In this document: piece by piece, positions 20,601 to 33,760 of the stretch
Layout: each line of letters begins with the position of its first letter
Position numbering within the stretch: position 1 is the stretch's first letter
Assembly: GCA_951217055.1 (NCBI GenBank)
Contig: OX578279.1
Location: forward strand, 39,705,610-39,769,609
Source of the DNA: Gerris lacustris
Lineage: Eukaryota > Arthropoda > Insecta > Hemiptera > Gerridae
Direction of reading: 5' to 3'
Length of the DNA: 64,000 bases
Notes under the pieces: generated by a model
What the model saw: only the letters and a program-made list of their open reading frames with translations
Database searches by the model: none
What the model was told of the DNA's origin: nothing
Translations under genes and position numbers: made by a program

Positions 20601-23600
20601 TCCATGTTGGAGACAAGTTTAAAGAAACACTACGTTACTTACTAATTTACACAAATGTACTATTATAATGTCAAATTTGAAACAAATAAATTTGATTTAT
20701 TTTGACAAGGTGTCACAAAAGGTTGGGTGGGTTCAATATAATACTCTTACACCATGGTATATAGTATTATATCACACCCACCCTAATTTTTCCCTTAATT
20801 TTGCCCTACACAGAGCCCTATGCCTTTCCACATTCCCGACTATAAGAGCGTATGTAATGAAGTTTGGGTGGGTTCAATATAATACTCTTACACCATGGTA
20901 TATAGTATTATATCAGACCTACCCAAAAGAGTGCGAATATGAATCTTGGGTGGGTTCAATATGATACTCTTACGCCATGGTATATAGTATTATATCATAC
21001 CCACCCTCATTTCCCCCTTTATTTTGCCCTACACAAAGCCCCATGCCTTTCAACATTCCCGAATTAGAGCACATGTAATGAAGTTTTGGGTGGGTTTAAT
21101 ATGATACTCTTACGCCATGGTATATAGTATTATATCATACCCACCCTCATTTCCCCCTTTATTTTGCCCTACTCAAAGCCCCATGCCTTTCAACATTCCC
21201 GAATAAGAGCGTATGCAAATAATTGTATGCATTGTTGTACCAGACCGACTCCTTTTTTACACACTCAAGGAGGGAAATTTTTTGATTTCTTATTTTTTTT
21301 TATTTTGGGTGGGTTTAATATAATACTTCAATCCCATTGTATAAAGTATGATATCAAACCACCTATTTATTTTTTAAATAATGACAATGACATTTGTTTA
21401 TTTTTGTAGTGAAATTTTATTATTTTTTCCCTGGGTGGGTACGATATAATACTTTAACCAACTTCCCTTTGCATGGTAGAAATCCCCCAAGTTTCATTAA
21501 TTTATTTCAAACCGTTCAAAAGTTAAGAGGGTTGGGGGGAGACTTTTGGACCACTCTGTATAATTGATCCTATTTAGGGTACTTATTGAGGCAAATAATT
21601 TATTGTGTTTTTTGGAAATGTAAACAACTACCTGTTAAAAAATGTTTGTGTGTGTTTAATAATAAATTAATTAAATTAGACATTGTGGAATGTAAATTCA
21701 GTATTAGTATATGTACATGAGAAACTTTTCTTCGAGTTTTCGACTTTTCTTGGACAAGAAAGTCATTAGAAACTTCTAACTTTTTCGTTTTCTGTCTGGA
21801 ACCCAGACCATTTACTGTAGAAGTTGTGACCGAGGAGGAGGGATGTATAGTCCAAAATATTAATCTTTTTTATTTTTCTTTATGAGCATTAAGTATTAAA
21901 AATAAACTTGCATCGTTTTTTTACGAATATTTCGTATAAGTAAATAGTATTTCCTTAAAACTTTTACTTCCTAGGGAGCTCTGAAGGGGGAGTATTTAGA
22001 GTTAGAGTAAATACCCCTGGTGTAGGGTATTTAGAGTTGTTACATATTTAAATGTTTTTACATTTGAGAAAAACAAACTGTTAAAAGGTTGCTATCTTAA
22101 AACGGCTGGGCCGGTTTGTTAACGAACTTGATCCTATATTTGTTAAATGGCCTACCGACCTTTTGTGAAGGCTAAAAGTAGACACTTGGCAACTTTATTT
22201 TTAAATTAACAGACATGAGCCTCATAGCTTTAATTTTGATTGCTTATAGATTAAATGTATATTTTCTATGTTGAGAAGAATATGCATGAGTGGAGCGAAC
22301 ATACAAAAGGACAAATATTAACATCATTTTACTACGGTTACCTGATAGCCCATCTACCTGGTGCTTACCTTGCCAGGAGATTCGGAGGCAAGTACACCTT
22401 GGGACTGAGTGTACTGCTAACTAGTCTTTGCTCGATATTGTTACCCCCTGCAGCTTGTTACTCCTCAGAAACTCTTATTATCACCAGGATCACCATGGGG
22501 TTGGCTGAGGTAATCTTCATTTGATAACTTTTAGTAATGTTATAATTTTGAAATAAATCAACTCAATCAAACATTTATCTGGTGGCTTTCGCTGCTGGAG
22601 TCATCTTACAATCTAGATTTTGAAGTGGAAGGATTTATATCTTCGTCCGAAGATATTTTTATTATTTAATATTATTATAATATATAATTATTGAAGATTA
22701 AAAGTCCTTCTTTCTTTTGGAAGGAGAGTTTCACGGGTGTTCAGGATCGTGATGTTTAAGCTAATGTGAACTTACTAATGGGGAAATAACGCAAGATTAA
22801 TATACCATAAATTGTCTTCATCATAATACCTATAAACTGTTATATCCCTAGGAACGATCCCCAGTTATCTCGTTTTCATTTGTTATCACGGATTCAAGTA
22901 ATTAATTAGACCAGTAAAGGTTTATAGGTCATTGCGTAGTGATTGTGCCTTTAGATAATTATTACCTACGTTTCTAATATATATTGGAATTAAAAGTAAA
23001 CCTAAGGGAACCATCTATAGAAATAATATAATTACATTAAATTATGAAATATTTAAAATATTTTATTTGTTCCCCATGTAGGGTCCAAGATTTTCTGCTC
23101 TAACTGAACTTCTGTCCCAGTGGGCTCCGCCCTTTGAACGTACTTTGTTGGCCTCAATTATTTTTGCAGGTATTACTCACTATTTAAGGCTTTATTAGAG
23201 ACTTCTTCTAGTATGTTTTGTAATATTTAATTTCATAATTATGAATGCTTGTGCTTAATAAATAGAAAATTCCAATAACAGGAAATAAAATTCCTTTAGA
23301 GGAACAAAAACTTATAAATTTAAAAATACGTATATTTTGAATATACTATTTTTTAAGATGTCGGCAAAAGATTTTTGCAACAAGTACGTAAGGTAGAACT
23401 TTACCTTAAACTAGGGTAGTAATAGCTGTATCTTTAATGTAAGTGACTCTGCTGCTGCTAATATTAGTAGTAGTAGAGTAGTAAGGTCCTAGTACTAGTA
23501 CTAGACGGGTCGGACGAACCACTTGTTTGATCCTGGCAATTAGGCCATCACTTAGGCCCTTTTTACTATACCCGTGGTAGAGAGTTCCAGCCTCTTCACA

Positions 23601-26600
23601 CATCATACCTCTGTACACTGTATACCGCCGAAGCGAGTTTGACGTGAACAATAGTGAGCCATATAAATCAGAGCGTCACGGCGAGGAGTCGAACCCCATC
23701 TCGTACCGCTCATGATTCAGTGATGGCCGAGCAGACGTGGTAAGTAATTTAACCCACACGGCCGCTGCTAAGATTAAGATTTATAGTTAACGAGGAAATA
23801 TTCACCTATTTTCCCACATCCCTAAATTCTTTATAAATTATTTCGTAATTCATACCTTTATTGAGTGTTAAGTATTATATTATCCTCAATAGTCGATTGT
23901 ATAATAAATATTAATTTCAGTACATTGTATATTGTTTTGAGGTTATAATAAATGGTTATTATTATTATTATTATATACTAAATTCTGCCTCATAAATCCT
24001 AGGTTAAACTTTTTTCAACTGCATCGTTTTTGTTTGTCTTCAAAGCTTGTAACCTAAATTTGAACCACTTGCCGACTACCTAGAAAGCTGAAACTTGCAC
24101 AGATATGTATTTCCGATGACAATAATATAACCAATGATTAGTTGTACAAAAATCTATATAAGCGTGTCATCAAAAATGTTAATTTACTTGTTAATCTTCT
24201 AAATAAAATGTATATTAATAAGCGAAGAATATAATATAGAGAATGATAAGAGGTAGGTTTTATTTTTGGTAAATAAATATTATAAAGTTTAATATTATGT
24301 ATTTAGCATTTACGCTTTGTTTTTTTATTGATTACTCACATTTTTATGTGTATAAAAGGAACAACCTTATCATTTGAAATTCTTAGTTTAATTGATATTG
24401 ATCAACAAAAAAAGCCTCTAAACTAATCAATAGATAAAATCAGCTTATTACTTAATTTGAAAGTAATTTACTTTATTTATTAAAAATAAATAGTTATTTA
24501 TGTTACTAGGCAGCAAAATGGAATTTTGCTGAAAAGTTTTTGTTTTAGTTCCAAGCCGAAGGTGAGGATAGGCTAAACAAATTTACTGCAGAGGCGAAGG
24601 CGTGGCAGGAACTTAACTATAAAAAAACCTCGTCGGTAAAACCGACGAGGCGAAGCCGAGTCGGGAAAATTTCATGTTGACTGACGAGGTGAAGCCGAGG
24701 CAGGAAAATGTTAATTACCTGCTAAGGTGTAACCGAAGCAGTTAATCTTTAAACGAGTCAGGAATGTTTCCTTTGCTGCATAGTTACTTACAATATTTTA
24801 TCTACTAACGGCAGACAAATTACACTAATTATTATATTCCCTTTTTAATATATAAAAGATTTAAAGAAATTAAAGTTCTAAAAAAATAGAAAAAAAGTTG
24901 TAAAAATGAACAAAGTGGGAGAGTTTATAACCTGCGATGTAGTTACCTTTTTGTAGTAAAATTTTCTTATAATGTTACAGCCTGTTAGTCATTTTGCTGA
25001 CACTTTGATATTTTGCTGACGCTTTATTATTTTGCTGCGTGTTTTTTGACATGTTACAAAAGAAATCAAGAAAAATGACATTTTGCAGATTGAAAACAGT
25101 ACAACAATGCTTAATTTTGCTGCCGTGAGTTGATAAATAATAGTTATATTTACTCGGTTTATGCAATTCTGAACCTCTTTTCTATGGCGGTTTTCACACT
25201 GCGCGCGAGACCGAGCGAGGCCGATTCCGCTTGAGAAAAAAATACATGTATAAGCATGGGGCTATTCACATTAAACGCCGAGCGAGACCGAGTGATTTGT
25301 TCCGAGCGTTTTTGTTAGCTAAGCGTTTTCGGCCGCTGAAAACGCTTTGTAAATGGTTGTACATGGCGGCCGATCAGCTCGGTCTCGCGCGCAGTATGAA
25401 TACAAAAATGCTCGGCCCTGCCTCGCTCGGTCTCGCTTGGCATCGCGAGCATGGTGAATACAAAAACGCTTGGCCCGGCCTCGCTCGGTTTCGCACATGT
25501 TTTTTAATACCACCAAAAAAAGGAATTTACTTGTTAATTTTTTAAATTTTGATGGCACTGAATACCCTGTACACAAATTCAAGAAAATAATATATTTCTT
25601 AGAGGTTTAAAAACAAGCAGGAGTTTTTATAAAGATTGATTTTTTTCGAAAACCCAAAAATAAGAAATTTTGTGTTTATATGTATAATTTGCCCATTTTT
25701 CTTTTTTATGTACTTTTGTGGGGTTTTATAAGGGTGATGATTTTAGGTGTCCAAATTGGTTTGGTGGTTTCCATGACTGTTATCAGCTACATGTTAGAGC
25801 TCATGGAATGGCCCCAAGTTTTTTACATCTTGGGTGGTACTGGTGGTGTTTGGTTTATTCTGTGGACCCTACTCTGCTACAGCAAGCCTTCCCAACATCC
25901 TTTTATATCCTTAAAGGAGCTAGATTATCTTAAAGAACAAATACCCGAACCACATAAAGATATGGTATGAAATAATCTATGTTTTTACAAAATTTACTCT
26001 AATGTGTGTGTGAGTTTTTGTTTTCACTCCTATGTTGTAAATGAATAAAGTTTATAAAGTTAATATTAAGGGATTTTTATTTATAAAAGAAACAAAACTA
26101 ATTTCTTTTATCTTGAATTTTATATCTTGCAAATTTGTTCGTAAAATTATTGTTAGTTCTTCTTCTTCTAAATTGTTCAGCAAATTTCTTCTAAACTTAA
26201 AAAATTAAACTAAATCCAAAAATTAAAATAAATTATACCAAACATATACAAAAATGCACAAAATAAATATATCGGCCGGCTTTCATTATCATAGTAAAAA
26301 ATAAATAAATGTTTAATTGTTAGTGTCAAAATGTTTCTTTTTTCTCTAGATTATTCTTATCATATATCTACTATATGACTGTGGTTGTTGCGCAATAACT
26401 TTATATAATTGACTCGCCTTCACCTTATGCGGGCTCATTCTTGGAATCGGTGGCTTTTTCCCTATTACCATGCAGGCCAATCGTTTTGTAAAAAATCAAT
26501 AAAACTTTTTATTGTATAAAAGAAGTAACCTTTCTAACTTTTATTAATCTCTCTCAGGTTCTACTCAGAATTTTTCGATAAAACAAAACCTCCAACATGC

Positions 26601-29600
26601 ACCACATGTTGGCTCACACCAGTGAGTGTGTAAAAATGTATATATTTCGTTTAGGTAGCTTTGCGCCCATAATGTCGGGCCTGCGCCCTGCCCTGACATG
26701 CAGACAGACAGGATAAAAGTTAAGATCTGTTTTGGTTTTCACTATGCATGAAAGGAAAAATAAGCAAACCTTTTTTATTGCTTATCTGATTATATACAGA
26801 TACATTTTGTAATTTATATTTATCGATATATGTTATGTATAATATGTTTTTAGTAGTAGTAAAACATTTGTTATTGCTATATAAAGTATTTTAAAATAGA
26901 ATGGTGTAATGTTGTATGCAACTAAATACTATAATAAAAAGAAGAGCGTGATATTGACTATTGAGTATTTTCCCATTTATTACTTAATCAATTACTCAAG
27001 AAATCAGTAATTTGTGGTAATAAGTAAATGTATTATGTGCGCTAAAACTATTTTTATCCTGATAACATTTCTTTTCAATATTGGTTTAGTTCATAATATA
27101 AAATTTTGGTCAAGAAGTTCATGTACATAAAGAAAATAATATATGGCATAAAATAATAATTTTCGTTGCTTTATCAGAATATTAATTATTACTATGGACA
27201 TATATAAAACGGAAATAAAGAATTTATTCATTAAAAAAAAGAATTTATTCATAAAGTAAATTATAAGCTAGTTAATCAGCATTAAATATGATTTATTAGT
27301 TTTAGTAGTTTATTAGTTTGTATATTTTTCTTATTGATTACAGTCTACTCCTTGGATGGCCATGTTAAAATCTAAACCTCTGTGGGCCCTTATACTAGCA
27401 GAAATGGGCCATGATTACGGCCTTTATATAATGGTTGACGATTTACCACAATATTATTACGATATTCTCGGGATTCCTTTCGATGTGGTAAGAATCATCG
27501 TTCCTTATGCATTTTCCTTTGCTATATTTCTAATATAGCTGAATACAAAGTATTGGTTTTAATTATTTGAAAAATAAAAAATTACCTTTGTCAATACTGA
27601 GCTAGATTACAAATCATGTAAATTATAATGTACTCCCAGAGCATCATTTATAGGACACTATACAAATTATGGTATAATTAAGGGTAAACAAAAAATATTA
27701 AAATTAAAGCTAAATTTAAAGCAGTTCTGTCTTTTTGCAAATTTTTTTTTGACTTTTCAAAAAAAGTTTTTCATAATTGTATTATTGGTCTTTTTGATAA
27801 TGATAATTATAATTATTGCTTGATCTTAAATTTCAATTTTAAATATTATTTTTCCAATGTCATTCCCTTATCAAGATATAGAACACGAAATCAATCTATT
27901 CTCTGAAATAAAAATAAAAATTACATATTTGCATAGTTACTAATGATAATTAAAAATATGTAAGATTTGATCACTAAGTTCGCAAGAATAAGACGAGAAC
28001 TTCTTTCAATAGAATCAACAACTTTCCCAATTTTTATACAAAAAAATAACATTCAAGACAAAAACATGATCAATTATTTTAATTAAAAAATAAAGTAAAA
28101 TAAAATGCCTCAAATCCAACACAATTTCTTTTTATAAATTTAACTTTTTTTTAGAATGGCGACCTTGGTAGTCTCCCTTACCTAATAATGTGGTTAGTTT
28201 CTGTTCTTCTGGGCTATACTTGTGATAAACTCATTGCATTAAAGTGGACAACAACTACACAACTCAGACGTATTCTTGCAACTATAGGTAGTATAATTAT
28301 TCTTTAAAATATTGTCTTGTTGCTTGTTGCTGTATAAATTAATATGTATAGTTTTTGTTTATTCCAAATTAAAGTACTTTGGTTTCGGCAAGTCAACGCA
28401 TAACTATGTAATGTCTTTATTTGTTCAGTTCATATAGGAAGTTGCTTTGAATCGAAAATGGGATTTGTAGAATACTTTTATGTTTTAAAGTGTGCTTTTA
28501 TTTTTCTCTTACTGATTTATGTTCAAAAGAAATTAAAACTTTGTTACGGTGATTTTATTGATTTTAGAACATGAAAAATTAAATACATTTGAAAGGAACT
28601 TCATTTTGACTTTGATCTGGTTAAAGATAAGGTTTTTTTTATATCAGAGCTTTCGCTGAGCATACTTAAAGGCCCACATACACGAACAAACTTGCCTTGT
28701 CAAGCAAGTAAGTTTGACGTGTGTGGGTGAGATTTGTGAGTTGGATGGCTTGATGTGGTCACAGGGCCGTCAAACTTACTTCATAAACTTTTGATCTAAG
28801 TTGCTTCTCAAACAAGTTTGATCGTGTTTGTGGAATGTGGGCCTTGAGTGTGTTGTACTTGTATGTGTACTTTTAAATATATATTTACTCAGTGAATATA
28901 ATAATATTTACGGTAATTTTAAATTAGAGGTATACAACAGCCTCAAAGTTAAATTAACTGGTCAAGTGTGTGCTGGTCAGCACACAGCGAGGGTCCGTAG
29001 GCCACACTGTATAGTTTAAGTAGTACCCTATTGATGGTGTTTTTTAAAATGCTAAAAAGCTTACTTTAAACTATCCTATGGGTCTGATATTCTCAAAACA
29101 CATTAACAAACTTCCGATAAAGTATTTTTTTGCCACTGAACCGGACTAAAACCATATAAATACACCGAAAAGACCATAATTATAAAAAAGCGTATTTTGT
29201 CAATAAAAAATAAAATAATATTTTTTTCGAAATTTCCAAAAAGTGGTATCTCACGTTTCACACCCGCTTCAAACTCGCCTACGCTCGCCCTATCAAAATT
29301 ATAACCAAAGAATTATATATTTTTGTAATCAGCTCGACGTACCCTTTCATATGGTACCCCTCACGGTGTCGAAAAAAAAGTAAAATTTTTAACCCTTAAG
29401 TTTTTTTACCCTAATTTTTTTGAAAAATATTTTTTTAAGTCGCTATATTTTTAAAATATATGGGTAAGTACAAGACACATACATGCCAAATATCAAAGCG
29501 ACCGGACGAAAGGTGTAGCCGTGAGAGCATGCGACAGGACGGACGGACAGACACACGCAGGAAAATATAAGGGTCCTTGGTTTTGCCTACGGACCCTAAA

Positions 29601-32355
29601 AAGAGAATAGAGCAGATTTGAGCGTTAGAATGCCAAGAGCGCTTAGAACTTAGCTTTGCTTACATGGTTGGCTAGAGGGTGCAGACCCACGACAATTTCT
29701 GCGGGAGATGTTGCTGTAGTAGGTACCATTCGGAGATTCGGGGTGTTTCTATAGCTTATAAGAAAATTCTGAAAGAGTTTCTCTCAATCCTGTTCTTCAA
29801 CGACGGCATTACATGATTGCTCGGCTGAGGAGAAGAGTTTCGAAGAGGGTGATTCGGTTTGGATACAAACTGCAGAGGGGATAGACTACGTAAAAGGGGT
29901 ATAATTAGTCAGAAAGACTGTAGATCTCTCCTTCATCGAAGAGGTAAAAGAAAAAATCGCGGGTACAGGGTACCTCGGAACTTTTCCTCACTTTAGAGGC
30001 CACTAAAGTGACCTCTCCTGCTGCTTCGCAGTAGGAGGGAGCAGCACTGGGCGTGGTCAGTACATGGATGGGTGACCGTTTTGAACTGAGTGATTTTTTT
30101 TATTATCATATTTATTATTTTACTAGCTGGATACCCGTGCTTCGCTACGGAGTGTTATTTTAATTTGATAAGTTTTTAAACTACCATCAAGAAACATTTA
30201 AATTATTTTGCTATGTGAAAATATATATAGATTCTATCCTTCCTACTTATTTCTATGCCCCTCTCCTCATTGATAAGATAATTCGCAAATATCCCAAATT
30301 TACCCTCCTCCTAAATTAAAATGTGACAAACTGTACTTACTGCTTTTCATCGATATGCATCATGAAGAGTTTCCATTACTTTGACCGTATATTCATTACT
30401 TGTATCCCGCACCCCGTGTACCAAAATTTAATTTTTTTTCGAAACTTCATGTTGTCACTGATTTTCCCCCCTGTTTTGAAGGTCTTGTGTGCAAATTTTC
30501 ATAGAGATCGGACAAAAACTGTAGATTTTCATAAAGAATATATACACACACACACACACAAAGGTTGACTTTTAGTGTACACAACAATTACTTAAAGAGC
30601 TTTTTAACTTTTCAACGTTATGCATCAAGAAGGGTTTTCATTACTTTGGCATTTGTACCCTGTACCCCTGTGTACCAAAATTTAAATTTCGAAAATTCAT
30701 GTAGGCAGTGACCTTCCCCTTGCTTTGCAGGTCAAGTGTGCAAATTTTCATTGCGGTCGGACTAAAACGGTAGATTTGAATAAAGAACGTACGTGCACAC
30801 ACACATACGTTGACTTTTATACACATAGATAGATATAGATATAAATTTCCATTTTACCCTTTACTAAATGAAAATATGACAAAAATGTACATAACAACAA
30901 TTATTACTGTACTCTTAAAGAGCTTTTAAACGAGGTGCATCATGAAGGGTATTCATTACTTTGAAATTTGCACCCCCTACCCCTGTGTACCAAAATTTTA
31001 ATTTCGTAATCTCATGTAGGCAGTGACCTTCACCTTGTTTTGAAGGAAAAGTGTGTAAATATTCATCAAATTGGGATAAAACTGTAGATTTGTATAAAAA
31101 ATATACACTCATACAGACACTCTCCTTTTTATGTAAGATATAGCTATATTTTTCCATTTTACCCCCCTTCTAAATGAAAATATGACAAAAATGTACATAT
31201 CAACAATTACTGTACTCTTTAAACACTTTTCAACTATGTGCATCATGAAGGGTATCTATTACTTTGACATTTGTACCCCGTACCCCTGTATGCCAAAATT
31301 TACATTTCGAAAATTAATTTGGACCTTGTTTAGAAGGTCAAGTGTGCAAATTTTTATTGAGATCGGACTAAAACTGTGGATTTATATAAAGAACAAATAA
31401 GATATAGCCATATGTTTCCATTTTATCCCCCTCCTAAATGAAAATATGACAAAACTGTACATAACATCAAATACTGTACTCTTAAAGAGCGTTTCAACGA
31501 TATGCATCACGAAGGGTATTCATTACTTTGACCCCGTATTCATTAGTTGTACCCCGTACCCCTGTGTACCAAAAGTTAAATTTCGAAAATTCTTGTAGAC
31601 CTTGATTTTCCCCTTGCTTTGAAGGTCAAGTGTGACAATTTTCATCGAGATTGGACTAAAACTGTAGATTTGTATAAAGAACAAACATACATACAAACAC
31701 ACACACACACATACGTTGACTTTTATATATGTACTAGCTGGGTACCCGTGCTTCGCTACGGAGTGTTATAATAATTAGATAAGTTTATAAACAACCATAA
31801 TGAAACATTATAAATTATTTTACTATGCAAGAATATCTAGATTCTACCTCTCCCACCTATTTCTATACCCCCTCCTCTTTGATAAGCAAATTTTTAAATA
31901 TCCTAAATTCCCCCCCCCCCCCCTTAAGTAAAATATGACAAAACAATACATAAAAACTATTACTCTACTCTTAAAGATTTTTTGAATCATCAATGGTATT
32001 CATTACATTGACCCCGTATTCATCACTTGTATCATACCCCTGTGCACCAAATTTAAATATCCAAAATTCATGTAGGCTGTCATTTTCCCCTTGCTTTGAA
32101 GTTCAAGTGGGCAAATTTTTATCGACATCGAACTAAAACTGTAGATTTGTATAAAGAACATACACCCACATACGTTGACTTTTATATATATAGATAGCTA
32201 TAAATTTCCATTTTACCCCCTCCTAAATAAAATTGTACATAACAACGATTACTTTTCTCTTAAAGTGCTTTTCAACGATATGCATGATATGAAGGGAATC
32301 CATTACTTCGAAATTTTTTCAAAATCGAGCTAAAACTGTAGATTTGTATAAAGAA

Positions 32356-32392
<37 letters not shown>

Positions 32393-33705
32393 GTTGACTT
32401 TTATATATATAGAAGATATAGATTATATTTTATTTAATTATTTGAATTTTTGCGTATTTTGACAGATGTAAACAAACTTTGTCGTCATCAAAATTATCGC
32501 ACTAATAAATAATTATATTTGCTTATAACTTATAACTCTTAAACTAATTAATGGAATTTCATCGGTTTTTTTTATATTTGTTCCTTAATTTTTTCCGCTT
32601 CCAACTATATGCAATACGTCAAAAACGTATTTATACTTTCAGTATTATTAACCGCGTCAAAGTTTCAAAATTCAAAAATTGATGACTTCAAAATGGCGGC
32701 CAATATCAAAATGAAATTTGGTAGGCTTGTTTGTCATACAGAGAGGTGCGTTCGTGCCAAATTCCAACTCGATCAGGACCATTTTTTAAATATTTGCTGA
32801 CTCAGCAAACTGTGTTCAAGATGGCGGAAAAAGTTGATTTTCCGGGTGCGGCGCACCACTACAGATAAGGACTGATTTTTCTGCTAAGTTCCAACTCTCT
32901 AGGTTAAATACCTTGGACGCTACGATAACATACACACACACATACATACATACAAACAGACGTCATGCTGAAAACCGCACTCAGGAGGTCTTAAAACCAC
33001 CCAAAACAGATAATTCCGTTGAAACCCCAAACACAAATTTTTGAGTGAAAACAGTACTTTTCCTATATTATACCTTCGGAGAAGGTGAGCAAAAGTAAAA
33101 ATGCAGGTGAGGAAACATGCAGATCATCTATACGCAAGCGGCTCGACGTTATTGTTGAGTAAGGGAACAGTGTGATAAATATATATATATTTGGCACAAC
33201 GCTGACATTCAGTATCAAACAATTATTGGCACACGGTAATTATTTAGATATTGCATTATTGTTCTGTATTGTTATTAAATCAGTTATGTTATCATTCACT
33301 AAGCATCGTCAATTACCTTAAAAATATGAAACAATAATTATTTTAAAGTTGGTGATGAACTTATGTGTTAAGTTATAGGTTTGGTATAATATAATTTCTT
33401 AACACTATTACTTTTATCCCAAACTTAACTTACATAATATGTGATCTTCACGTCCACTAAACTACCCTCAGCAGTTCAGGGCCACAAAGATTTTATGGCA
33501 AATGTATGAAAAGTATTTTTATATACAAGTATTTTTTTTTACAGTCAATATTTTTACATTGAAGATTGGCTCTTTCTTTTTAGGGTTTTAGATATGTACT
33601 TCTCAAAACACTTATGCCGAGAGTGAGTCCGTTGCTCTTTGGTTCATAGGGCCTGAACCGTTTAAGCTAAAGTGGTATCAAATGAATGCTTCTGAATAGT
33701 AGGTT

Positions 33706-33760
<55 letters not shown>

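Larger units (their letters stand above)
17740..21560. repeat. Host repeat holding the nested palindromic elements
   Basis: GGGGGCAAAAT-type blocks, a CTTCCCTTTACATGGTA block and TTTCATTAATTTAT with AACCGTT appear at 17750-18183 and again, diverged, at 20030-20060 and 21450-21560. The pieces look like one repeat type into which the elements below were inserted. Everything lies in the SLC17 intron 17610-22275. Confidence 0.45.

Noticed and set aside
25231..25582. Two opposite frames of about 100 residues
   Set aside because: They lie over the GC-rich CGAGACCGAGC repeats, which keep frames open by composition.
30641..31708. Minus frames in family A with similar peptides (FFIQIYSFSPISMKI)
   Set aside because: The peptides recur because the DNA units do; frames are short, shift between units and have no conserved start.
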